Source: Holophagaceae bacterium (GTDB lineage: Bacteria > Acidobacteriota > Holophagae > Holophagales > Holophagaceae). From it: a DNA stretch of 26,751 bases. The translations under genes and the position numbers were made by a program. Shown here one piece after another: positions 7,914 through 15,875 of the stretch (the stretch's first letter is position 1; every line of letters starts with the position of its first letter). The notes below the pieces were generated by a model. It was given only the letters and a program-made list of their open reading frames with translations, was not told the origin of the DNA and did no database searches. The stretch lies in contig JANXQX010000311.1 of NCBI GenBank assembly GCA_025353305.1, positions 1 to 26,751 of the forward strand. The letters are read 5' to 3'.

Positions 7914-9161
7914 TCAAGTTTTCTCCATCTCAACGGAACAAATTAGGTTCTGCTTGCTCAGCCAAAACATGATTCCAGATAGTGAAGACAAAAGATATGG
8001 ATTAGAAAAACTAGCTAGAATCCACCCTCCAAAAATCAATGCCCATCCATTATTTAAATTTCTGAATGTTTTTTTTCTAACGCTAAAACCATTCATCACG
8101 ACAAATGTTAATGCAATGGTTCCAAACACCCCAAACTGAACAATAAGGGCCAACATTTGTGCTTCATACATCCATGGGTTAAATTCATTTCTAACAATTT
8201 CATACGTATAACCACCAAGTCCAGTCCCCCATATCGGATGTCGAAAGAATTCAGAAATAAGACCTCTATATTGTAAGACCCTAAGTTGATCCCCATAAAC
8301 AACCTCTGAACCTTCAGAATTATATCGTGTAAAGATAGATGCCATCAAATCTTGTCCAAATAAGACGATTAAACTCAGCCCAATTGCACTTATAATAATC
8401 ACCTTTAATAATTTTTGCCTACCCATATAATGAGCCATAAATCCATACCCAGCAATAACCGCGACCCATATCATTAAATACCTGCTCATGGTCGATACAA
8501 TCCCTAAAAAAATAACCACCCCCATCAGGTGTTTCATCCACTTATACTTAAAGATTTCAATGGGTGAATACCAAAGTATTCCTAACGCAAATATTCCTAT
8601 AATCTCATTCGGCAGTTGAAGACGAACAACTCCTTCTCCTATGTTTACAGGAGGGGCCGTATCCGGCCCTAGCATGCTCACCATTTGCTCTGAAAAAAAG
8701 CCAATATCTAAATGCCCCGTCACCAGAAGTGTTATCACATAAAATTTTACGACAAAAAAGACTAGGGCCCCGACAACCACTGCTCGATATACATCTTTTT
8801 TGTTTACCCAGTTCAAGTAAATCGAAAATCTAAGTACTGCATAAACAATATATGCACTCAGTATGGCCTTTACTTGCCCCGTGACATGATCCAAATGGAA
8901 TCCATGCAAAAGGCCAACCAACATAAAACATATAATGATTGCAATGAAAACAATAGATTTCAGAATAAATGGGACTATTTCATCTAGGCTAATTCTTTTT
9001 ATACAACAGGTGGCAGCTCCTATAATGATTACCAATAGAACCGAAGAAAGCATCTTCAGATTAACACCCCAAAGAATAATTGAAGGTTCTACCAATATCA
9101 ATACAAATAAAAACAGAACCCCTTTCAAAAGATCCCGAAGGTTGAATGACAAATTGCCCAT
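7914..9161 (-). CDS. Wzy-like O-antigen polymerase/ligase family membrane protein
   Basis: A 415-residue, strongly hydrophobic protein with about ten to twelve predicted membrane segments, for example at residues 12-30, 38-55 and 63-85. In Wzx/Wzy systems such a protein polymerises repeat units on the periplasmic face of the inner membrane. The only sequence-like family hint is the loop HPIWGTGLGGYTYEI in the second half, similar to the HPxxGxG segment of Wzy_C/O-antigen ligase proteins; a large loop before it (TRYNSEGSEVVYGDQLRVLQYRG) has charged residues. The gene is visibly richer in A+T than all its neighbours, as is common for transferred wzy genes. GAGAG lies before ATG 9161. Assignment as Wzy rather than WaaL rests on context. 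Confidence 0.8.
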   Translation of the reverse strand: MGNLSFNLRDLLKGVLFLFVLILVEPSIILWGVNLKMLSSVLLVIIIGAATCCIKRISLDEIVPFILKSIVFIAIIICFMLVGLLHGFHLDHVTGQVKAILSAYIVYAVLRFSIYLNWVNKKDVYRAVVVGALVFFVVKFYVITLLVTGHLDIGFFSEQMVSMLGPDTAPPVNIGEGVVRLQLPNEIIGIFALGILWYSPIEIFKYKWMKHLMGVVIFLGIVSTMSRYLMIWVAVIAGYGFMAHYMGRQKLLKVIIISAIGLSLIVLFGQDLMASIFTRYNSEGSEVVYGDQLRVLQYRGLISEFFRHPIWGTGLGGYTYEIVRNEFNPWMYEAQMLALIVQFGVFGTIALTFVVMNGFSVRKKTFRNLNNGWALIFGGWILASFSNPYLLSSLSGIMFWLSKQNLICSVEMEKT

Positions 9162-9528
9162 ATCAAGCTCTCAATTCAAACGAATAAAATAAGGAAAAGA
9201 TATAGAGAGTAGGCGGATCCTAAAATTACTGCGGTTATTTGAACGACTCACAATCATTTAGCAAGGTTTTTGCCGTTTTTTACAAATTCACCTATGGTAA
9301 GTCTTGAAAGAAGTTCAGAATCTCTGGCTTTGATAAATAGGGCAGTGTCTCCAATCCTTGCCGAAGCGTCTAAGCCTAGTCCTGAATGTCGATCTACGCA
9401 ATTTCCATGGCATGTGCCTCAACCTGGAATTGACAGGATAGGCCATTGACCAAGGTGATTTCTTTTCAATGACACGCCTCCGCCCAATAGGTGCAATCCT
9501 CAACAGTAAGTGTAGCAAAAGCGGGGTC
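9162..9528. other. 367-bp gap with traces of decayed coding sequence
   Basis: No intact gene is seen. On the minus strand, one frame reads DPAFATLTVEDCTYWAEACH, then, after a stop, KEITLVNGLSCQFQVEAHAM, and later TLRQGLETLPYLSKPEILNF. It is broken by one TGA and three TAG codons. A second minus frame reads LDASARIGDTALFIKARDSE and ends at a TGA near 9256. Both look more protein-like than random DNA, so this may be a dead gene or an old insertion between wzy and the next glycosyltransferase. A promoter for wzy should lie near 9162-9260, but I find no convincing -35/-10 pair. Confidence 0.35.
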
Positions 9529-11169
9529 TCAACCCCTACCCCGGTACCATCGCCTAGTTGAACGGCATCGATCCATGAGGTATCCATACCCCCTCCGCGG
9601 AACGATGAGGATAACCAAGAATTTAAGAAGCTCCTTGAGGTTTTCGGCGTTAGGAGTCAATTCGGTCCTGGCAGGGCATGTCAGCAAACTGGTAATCATT
9701 TCCCACTTTCCTAATTGCCCTGAGTTCGAGCGCAGCGCAGCGCAACAGGCGCGCCACCGGCCGCCGACTTTGTGAACTTGGGCTGCTTGCAATTCCGCCC
9801 AGGATTCGTCCTCCCTATGGAAATCAGGTTCGCCGGTATAGGTAGCGGGTTCGTGAACATCGGGGATGCGGTCCACCAACCGCTTAAGGTAGGTATTCCA
9901 GCCCGGCCCCACGTGCTGCTCCTCCACTATACCCTTTTGCGTCGCGGCGGCGGCGGCACGGAAGTATGGATCGCGTATGAATTTATCTAAATCTAGGTGG
10001 TAGTCATCCATGGACCCAGCAGTACCATTCATGCCTGGGTATGGGTCGATACCCAGGATGGTGGAAATCAGCATTGGCGCGCGGACCACTGGCGTGCCCA
10101 GGAGAGCTGAATCCAGGCTTGCAGTACCCGAGCCGATAGGAAACCCTTCTAGGTAAATGTCTGCTGCTCGGTAGTAACCCTGGATCCCCTGGATAACCCC
10201 CAGGACACGAATCGAGCCCTGGCTCTGCTGTATCACCTTTTGCCAAGCAGGCTCGTCAGCAGAGGGGCCAATGACGAGAATCAGCGCGTCAGGATTGCGT
10301 CGGGCTGTCTCCAGCATCGCCTCGGGAAAATCCAGGTCTCCAAAGGCCTTGAACTTGTAAGAGGTGCCAACAGAAAGTAACAAGACCTTGTCCCCGGGAA
10401 GACCCAGGCGCTCCCGGCAGGCGCTCCGACCCGGAAGTCTCCCGGGGGCTTGGAGAGGGATCGGGAGCAGGGTCGATCGCCGGGCCCCCCGGCGTCGAAG
10501 CGAAAGATCCTGGCCCACAGACCGGAAGTCGGCCACCACGTCCGTCACCGCAACCCCCAACCAAAACACATGATCGGCATGGTTGAGCAGGACCACGGGG
10601 GGGCCACCTGCCTCGGCGAAGGCAACGGTGGCGATGGGGTCGTAGGGATGGGTGTGGAGCACCACCACATCTGCGCAGGTCCTGACGAGACTCCTCAGGG
10701 CCAAGGCTCGGCCAATTGGGTCCAGATGGCTGGGCAGTGCTAGGCATCGGCCCCCTCCGGACTCGGCGGCCTCTATCAACCACTCTGGGCAAGGGTTATC
10801 ACTCTGGTCCAGCAGGACGACCGAGTGCCGATCGCCGGAGGTATTACGGGCATTGTGAATCCATTTCTCGACCAAACGGGTGTGGCCACCCACTGGAAGG
10901 GCCGTGGTCAGCACGTGCACCCAGTGTTTCTGACCGGGAAGTCGACCTGGGAGGTCCGGGACAACGGCACCGCCGGCATGCCGGGAACCGATGGAAAGGA
11001 GCAATTGTTCGAGCTCAGGATGAGCGTAGAACCCTGGGTGGAACCCGTAGGTCAATCGGCCTGCCACATTGGCCCAAGCCATGGCGGCTGGGTCCCGAAA
11101 ATCCTCCGCAGCGCGGCAAGCCAGCGCTAAGGCCCAGTCGAAGCATTTTTTATTTTCAGTTAATTGCAT
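9529..11169 (-). CDS. Glycosyltransferase, GT-B fold, GT41/GT4-like
   Basis: A 546-residue protein with a GT-B-like donor half: LLLSVGTSYKFKAFGDLDFP, then LILVIGPSADEPAWQKVI and GYYRAADIYLEGFPIGSGTA followed by SLDSALLGTPVV. The last block resembles the donor-binding end of O-GlcNAc-transferase/SPINDLY-like enzymes, where FPxGGGTTxxDALxxGxPVV is normal. The N-terminal half has LPVGGHTRLVEKWI and LHTHPYDPIATVAFAEAG. ATG 11169 is the first start. The final ~60 residues are basic and less convincing; the reading frame may have been extended by a lost stop next to the decayed gap 9162-9528. It lies between the wzx and wzy genes, so it probably adds a sugar to the repeat unit. Confidence 0.75.
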   Translation of the reverse strand: MQLTENKKCFDWALALACRAAEDFRDPAAMAWANVAGRLTYGFHPGFYAHPELEQLLLSIGSRHAGGAVVPDLPGRLPGQKHWVHVLTTALPVGGHTRLVEKWIHNARNTSGDRHSVVLLDQSDNPCPEWLIEAAESGGGRCLALPSHLDPIGRALALRSLVRTCADVVVLHTHPYDPIATVAFAEAGGPPVVLLNHADHVFWLGVAVTDVVADFRSVGQDLSLRRRGARRSTLLPIPLQAPGRLPGRSACRERLGLPGDKVLLLSVGTSYKFKAFGDLDFPEAMLETARRNPDALILVIGPSADEPAWQKVIQQSQGSIRVLGVIQGIQGYYRAADIYLEGFPIGSGTASLDSALLGTPVVRAPMLISTILGIDPYPGMNGTAGSMDDYHLDLDKFIRDPYFRAAAAATQKGIVEEQHVGPGWNTYLKRLVDRIPDVHEPATYTGEPDFHREDESWAELQAAQVHKVGGRWRACCAALRSNSGQLGKWEMITSLLTCPARTELTPNAENLKELLKFLVILIVPRRGYGYLMDRCRSTRRWYRGRG

Positions 11170-11221
11170 TGAAGCCTAGTCCCATGCCTGTTCGATACTC
11201 GCCCAACATTGCGCCTTCCAC

Positions 11222-12679
11222 TTAAATCCCAGATGGCTTTCGCCCAGGCAGTAGCGAGGCCAACCCAGTTCCCTTCACGGACAGAACCACGAATATTCCC
11301 CCAAGCCCGACTAGGGAACCAGCGCTCCACCACCTAACCGTCAAGTCGTCCCAAGTCATGGCGGATAGGACTACGACCAAGGTAAGCCCGCCTAAAAACC
11401 TCAGGATTTCTCCCCGCTGCCAGGCGAACCCATGCCTGTGCCAAACGTAGTACACCATCACGGGAAGATACACCACGTAAAGGACCATAAAAAGCAGGCC
11501 GAGCCCCTGGATCCCACCACCTGAAAGGAGCCACACCCAGGCTGTCACCACCGTGGCCAGCGAGAAAAGGACGTCCGTCCAGAAAAACCACTTCATGTCA
11601 CTGAAGGCCAACATGGGGAATGCCAACACCCAGGAGACCCCCTTGAACAGGTCCCCGATGAGCATCCAGCGCATGACCTTTAGGGCTGGCAGGAGCGAGG
11701 AGCTGAACATCCCCCGGATGACCCAGGGCTTGAACACCACTACAAGGGATACCAACACGGGCATGGCAAGTAGGCAAAGGCGGAGATAGTCCCGTACGAG
11801 AGAGCATCTGGCATCTGGTTCCTTGAGACGACTGAGGCTCGGCATGTAGTACGTTCCCAATGACCCCAGCACCAGGGTCACGTAGCTCATGCTCAGGGTC
11901 CAAGCGGTCCAGAATTGCCCCGCCTCAGCTAAGCCCATCTTCTTGGCCACCAGCCAACTTTGAAAGAACTGGGTGCCCGTGGTGACGATGCCAGTAATGA
12001 GCAGGACGGCGGACATATGGAAGAAACTGGCACGGTCGGAACTGTTGATCTCTAAACCCCTCATGGAGGGTAGCCAACCGGCCTTCCACGCGGAGCGGAT
12101 CGCCGCGAGGGTTACAACTGCTGCGGGCCCGGCCAACATGAGGACGAATCCGAAAGCGTGCCCACCACGGATGAGCCAGATCATGGGGAAGACCAGAGCC
12201 AAAACGGTCAGCGGCCCCAGGACCTGGGACTTCACCAATTCGTTGATCATTCGGTGACCGTTAAGGAGGCCCATCACATAGGCCTGGATCACCAGGATCA
12301 CCATGGCCAGTGCCAGCCAGCGAAGCATAGGAACCGATTGGTTGTGTGGAATCAGTAGGGGCGCCAGCCAGGGCGCCCCTGCCCAAAGAACAATGGCCAC
12401 GCCCCCTGCCAAAAGCGCGAAGATACAAAATATGCTCCTGGAAAAACGGATCTGATCATCCCGACTCGACCGGCTGGCGATGCCCTGTACCAAGGCGGTC
12501 TGTCCGTTGAAGGACCCCACCAGAGTGAGATTCTGCAGGAGTTGGCGCAGCAGCCCGAAGATGCCAACACCCGCCGCCCCCAGGGTGAGGGCCATTACCT
12601 TGCCTGCGACCACCCATGCCAGAAGCCCCGCCAGGGTCGCAAACCCAATCTTGGAGCCCGCCTTGAGGATGTCACGCAT
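11222..12679 (-). CDS. wzx: Wzx-type O-antigen flippase (MATE/MOP superfamily)
   Basis: A 485-residue polytopic membrane protein, the usual length for Wzx. It carries the lipid-linked repeat unit across the inner membrane. The N-terminus MRDILKAGSKIGFATLAGLL and the segment KVMALTLGAAGVGIFGLLRQ resemble WzxE/O-antigen translocases of the polysaccharide-synthesis family, and hydrophobic segments of about 20 residues recur along the whole chain. It lies 54 bp downstream of the aminotransferase gene, in the same direction. Pairing of a flippase with a 3-amino-sugar gene set fits the known tendency of Wzx proteins to be specific for their repeat unit. Confidence 0.88.
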   Translation of the reverse strand: MRDILKAGSKIGFATLAGLLAWVVAGKVMALTLGAAGVGIFGLLRQLLQNLTLVGSFNGQTALVQGIASRSSRDDQIRFSRSIFCIFALLAGGVAIVLWAGAPWLAPLLIPHNQSVPMLRWLALAMVILVIQAYVMGLLNGHRMINELVKSQVLGPLTVLALVFPMIWLIRGGHAFGFVLMLAGPAAVVTLAAIRSAWKAGWLPSMRGLEINSSDRASFFHMSAVLLITGIVTTGTQFFQSWLVAKKMGLAEAGQFWTAWTLSMSYVTLVLGSLGTYYMPSLSRLKEPDARCSLVRDYLRLCLLAMPVLVSLVVVFKPWVIRGMFSSSLLPALKVMRWMLIGDLFKGVSWVLAFPMLAFSDMKWFFWTDVLFSLATVVTAWVWLLSGGGIQGLGLLFMVLYVVYLPVMVYYVWHRHGFAWQRGEILRFLGGLTLVVVLSAMTWDDLTVRWWSAGSLVGLGGIFVVLSVKGTGLASLLPGRKPSGI

Positions 12680-12733
12680 GGGTGCGGGAAGCGCTATATG
12701 TGGCCTTCCTTTCGAGGATGGAGAGGATGGCCA

Positions 12734-13843
12734 TCAACGGCTCAAGATCTGTTGAATGCTGGTGATCACGTAGTCCAGTTGAGCGTTGTCAAGGTGCGGG
12801 CCCATGGGCAGGCTCAGGTGGGTCCGGGCTGCCTTCTCGGTGATGGGGAACCGGCCCCACTGGCAATCGGAGGCATAGGCTTCGCTTAGGTGAGGTGGGA
12901 CGGGATAGTGGATTAGGGTCTCGACCCCGGATTCTCGGAGCTTTGCCTGCAAGTGTTCCCTATCCTCTGCGTCGACGACGAACAGGTGCCAAGAGGTCTC
13001 CATGGCTGGCGGGACCTTGGGCAGGGAGAGTCCGGGAACGGCCTGGAGTTCCTCCAGGTACCGCTGTGCCAGATACCCGCGACGCGCATTCCATTTGTCC
13101 AGGTGTAGGAGCTTCACCCGGAGAATAGCGGCCTGAACCTCGTCCAACCTTGAGTTATGTCCCTTAACCTCATTCTGGTACTTCACCCGGCTGCCGTAGT
13201 TCCGCAGAACACGCACCCGATCCGCTAGTTCCGGATCATTGGTCGTCACCGCCCCACCATCCCCGAAACAGCCCAGGTTCTTCCCGGGATAAAAACTCCA
13301 GGACGCGATATCGCCATGGGCGCCAATCCGGCGGCCTTTGTAGCGAGCCCCGTGGGCCTGGGCGGCATCCTCCAACACGCGGAGACCGTGTTTCCGGGCG
13401 ATCTCCAGGATGGGATCCAGGTCGGCGGACTGGCCGTAGAGATGCACGGGCAGGATCACCTTGGTCCGTGGGGTGATGGCTGCTTCGATCCGTTCCGGGT
13501 CGATGTTCCATACGCCGGGGACTGGCTCCACAGGAACTGGGGTGGCACCGACATACGAAACGGCCAGCCAGGTGGCAATGTAGGTGTTGGCCGGGACCAC
13601 CACTTCGTCGCCAGGGCCAACCCCTAATGCTCGAAGCGAAAGGACTAGTCCCTCCAATCCGTTGGCAAGTCCTACGCAATATTTTGCCTCGGTATAAGCT
13701 GCATACTCGGTCTCAAAACTCTCGAGATCCTTCCCAAGAAGGTACCAACCACTTTCGAGCACTCGAGATACAGCTTCGTCTAATTGAGATTTAAGCTCCC
13801 TATAGGTCGCACCCACATCCAAAAACGGGACTTTTTCATTCAT
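12734..13843 (-). CDS. DegT/DnrJ/EryC1/StrS sugar aminotransferase (FdtB/QdtB-like)
   Basis: PLP-dependent transaminase of 369 residues, a normal length for the family. It would aminate C3 of dTDP-3-keto-6-deoxyhexose to give dTDP-3-amino-3,6-dideoxy-galactose or -glucose. Motifs are [20 protein letters not shown] at the start, [14 protein letters not shown] (81-94), [13 protein letters not shown] (158-170) and the PLP lysine K188 in [17 protein letters not shown]. Its ATG overlaps the FdtA-like gene by 8 bp (ATGAATGA), so the two are translationally coupled. That partner favours a 3-amino rather than a 4-amino sugar. Fuc3N and Qui3N cannot be told apart by eye. Confidence 0.9.
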   Translation of the reverse strand: MNEKVPFLDVGATYRELKSQLDEAVSRVLESGWYLLGKDLESFETEYAAYTEAKYCVGLANGLEGLVLSLRALGVGPGDEVVVPANTYIATWLAVSYVGATPVPVEPVPGVWNIDPERIEAAITPRTKVILPVHLYGQSADLDPILEIARKHGLRVLEDAAQAHGARYKGRRIGAHGDIASWSFYPGKNLGCFGDGGAVTTNDPELADRVRVLRNYGSRVKYQNEVKGHNSRLDEVQAAILRVKLLHLDKWNARRGYLAQRYLEELQAVPGLSLPKVPPAMETSWHLFVVDAEDREHLQAKLRESGVETLIHYPVPPHLSEAYASDCQWGRFPITEKAARTHLSLPMGPHLDNAQLDYVITSIQQILSR

Positions 13844-14249
13844 TGTTTTTAACCTCTGCTAGATACAGCTCGTAATCTCGAATATAGCTCTCGGGCCTGT
13901 AAACATCGCTGGCAAGAACCAGATACACGGTGTTTGGATCAAAATTACCTTCGGAAGCCCAGATCATGGGGGGAATATGTAGGCCAATCCAAGGGCGATT
14001 CAGGTGGACTGTGCGCTGACGATTGCCATCATCCAATTGCACATCCAGGCTACCTGAGAGACAGATGATGAACTGGTGGAGGTCGTAGTGTGCGTGAGCA
14101 CCCCTATCCTCGCCGCTGGGAATGTCATAGATGTAGAAGATTCGCTTGATGTCGAAGGGCACATGATGCCCCCCCTCCATAAAGGTCAAGTTCCCCCTTT
14201 GATCCTTGATCTTGGGAAGGTCGATCATGCGGCAGTCGTCGATGCTCAT
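13836..14249 (-). CDS. dTDP-4-dehydro-6-deoxyglucose 3,4-ketoisomerase (FdtA/QdtA, WxcM-like cupin)
   Basis: A 137-residue single-domain cupin. FdtA/QdtA enzymes move the keto group of dTDP-4-keto-6-deoxyglucose from C4 to C3, making the substrate of the aminotransferase encoded next. Family features are [40 protein letters not shown] with the catalytic-site histidines in [24 protein letters not shown] and [12 protein letters not shown]. The frame opens at a TTG (14267), but ATG 14249 gives the family's usual start. QdtA and FdtA differ in C4 outcome, and the deciding residue was not judged here. Substrate would come from RmlB at 23179-24174. Confidence 0.88.
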   Translation of the reverse strand: MSIDDCRMIDLPKIKDQRGNLTFMEGGHHVPFDIKRIFYIYDIPSGEDRGAHAHYDLHQFIICLSGSLDVQLDDGNRQRTVHLNRPWIGLHIPPMIWASEGNFDPNTVYLVLASDVYRPESYIRDYELYLAEVKNNE

Positions 14250-14282
14250 AAGATAAGTCCAGGGCAAGTTGCGAAATCGCGT

Positions 14283-15635
14283 TCAATTGGCAATTAACTT
14301 CTGGCGGATTTTTTTCTGTCGCGAGGAGTACAAGGCGTCCTCAGAGATTATGACTTTAGTCGGCGCCTTGAATGGGGCAAGGGCAGCCATACAGGCCTTG
14401 CGAATCCGAACTTTGAGGCTAACAGCGTCCTCGGGAAGCGCCACGGTGACCTTGGCCACAACGATCTGGCCTAGCAGCGGGTGGCGTTCGCCATAGACAG
14501 CCACGTCCAGAATATTCTCCAAAGAAAGGATAACATCCTCAATCTCCGTGGGATACACCTTCTGCCCTCCCACGTTGATGATGTCGGTGACCCGGCCAAG
14601 GATACGGAAGTATTCTCCATCCACTTCCACCCGATCCTGGGTATTAAACCAACCTTCCGAATCAAATTCAGAAGGGGCGTTAAGATACCCAACCATGGCA
14701 TATTTAGATTTAATCCAGAGAATGTCGTCTACAACCTTGGTCTTGAAGCCTTCGCCTCCGATACGGACCCAGAGCGAGCCATCGGGACGGGACTGGGACC
14801 GTAGAACGCCCACTTCCGAAAGGCCATAGGTCTGCTGGAACTCCACCTGAGGAAAAGCCTGCCGGAGCCGATCCAGTGTCGTCTGGGGCATGACTTCGGT
14901 GCCGTACGTGATCCGCTTCAGGGACCCTAGGTCGTACTCGCGATGGAGATTGGAGGCCATCAGCATGGTGAGGAAGGAAGGCGTGGTGGGCAGCAGTTCC
15001 ACTTTGTAATTCTGGATGGCTTCGCAGATGCTCGCGGCCGAACGGTTCCGGACGGTGACCACATGGCCAAGGCTCGACGTAATCGCCAGAATGGTATTGA
15101 TGCCACCAAAGTGATCGAGCATCAGGAATGGAATGGCTGTCACGGCCTGACGGGCCTTGCGGAACTTGTCAGCCACGCGATTAAAGTCATGCAGAATCCC
15201 CTTGGGTTTGCCGGTGGAGCCGGAGGAGAAGAGGACGAGGCCCGGTGCGCCCGTCTTGAGGAAGTCTGCCAGTAGCACGTTATCCGTGGGAATCCGCCGC
15301 TCTAGAATGCCGACCTGGATATCCTCGGAATCGAATTCAGCGAACCAGTCGCAGCCGGAGACGGCCAGGGCCGTGGAGAGTTCGATGACGGAATCCCGGG
15401 ACAAGGGAATGATGATGTTTCGGTTCCTCGCCAGAGCCAGGATGAGGCAGACAACCTCGGGTGAGTAATCGCCGAGGATGACGACGGTCTCGCCGGGCTG
15501 AATGCCCTGGTTCCGAATGCGGGCGGCGAAGGCATCCACCTTTGCCAAGACCTCGCCGTACGAGACCTGCCTTCCCTCGTGGGTGAAGGCCGGATTCTCG
15601 GGGAGCGTCGCGAAGCGCTCAAGCAGCCATTCCAT
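14283..15635 (-). CDS. AMP-dependent acyl ligase (ANL superfamily), probable acyl-ACP loading enzyme
   Basis: This 450-residue adenylate-forming enzyme activates a carboxylic acid with ATP and probably loads it on the neighbouring carrier protein. The phosphate-binding loop LFSSGSTGKPKGI lies at 135-147. Later blocks are QQTYGLSEVG (motif A5), EYFRILGRVTDIINVGGQKV (A7/A8 hinge) and a C-terminal lysine in SSRQKKIRQKLIAN (A10). It is shorter than many acyl-CoA ligases (500-560), mainly in the N-terminal half. Its ATG (15633-15635) directly follows the ACP-1 TGA (15636-15638), a strong sign that the two proteins work together. The acid activated cannot be predicted from the sequence. Confidence 0.87.
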   Translation of the reverse strand: MEWLLERFATLPENPAFTHEGRQVSYGEVLAKVDAFAARIRNQGIQPGETVVILGDYSPEVVCLILALARNRNIIIPLSRDSVIELSTALAVSGCDWFAEFDSEDIQVGILERRIPTDNVLLADFLKTGAPGLVLFSSGSTGKPKGILHDFNRVADKFRKARQAVTAIPFLMLDHFGGINTILAITSSLGHVVTVRNRSAASICEAIQNYKVELLPTTPSFLTMLMASNLHREYDLGSLKRITYGTEVMPQTTLDRLRQAFPQVEFQQTYGLSEVGVLRSQSRPDGSLWVRIGGEGFKTKVVDDILWIKSKYAMVGYLNAPSEFDSEGWFNTQDRVEVDGEYFRILGRVTDIINVGGQKVYPTEIEDVILSLENILDVAVYGERHPLLGQIVVAKVTVALPEDAVSLKVRIRKACMAALAPFKAPTKVIISEDALYSSRQKKIRQKLIAN

Positions 15636-15875
15636 TCAGCGACCTTTCAGCAGATCCCCGAGGACCAACTTGATGAGCGCGTACGAGGTGATGTTGGCGG
15701 CTTCCTCGTCGGGGATCGAGACGCCGAATTCTTCTTCCAAGGCCAGCACGAGGTTCATGTGCTTCAGGGAATCCCAGGCCGCAATGGTGTCATTGCTGGA
15801 ATCAGGGCCGATCGCACCTGGGTCCACCTTGAGGATGGAACCCATCACCTGCTTGAGAAGAACTTCATCCACCAT
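15636..15875 (-). CDS. Acyl carrier protein 1
   Basis: A 79-residue carrier protein. The phosphopantetheine attachment Ser36 is in the classical AAWDSLKHMNLV block, followed by the acidic helix LEEEFGVSIPDEEA and then SYALIKLVLGDLL. The start ATG at 15875 has GAGG upstream and lies inside the end of the fkbH-like gene (11-bp overlap). The frame stays open upstream of this ATG through a C9 tract of the fkbH-like gene, so a one-base slip there would join the two proteins. Carrier proteins of this size next to FkbH-like proteins usually receive the D-glyceryl unit. Confidence 0.92.
   Translation of the reverse strand: MVDEVLLKQVMGSILKVDPGAIGPDSSNDTIAAWDSLKHMNLVLALEEEFGVSIPDEEAANITSYALIKLVLGDLLKGR

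Noticed and set aside
9315..9587. 90-residue minus-strand open frame
   Set aside because: Its sequence is Arg-rich and without recognisable motifs, and it overlaps the glycosyltransferase end; other frames in the same DNA look more protein-like but are broken.
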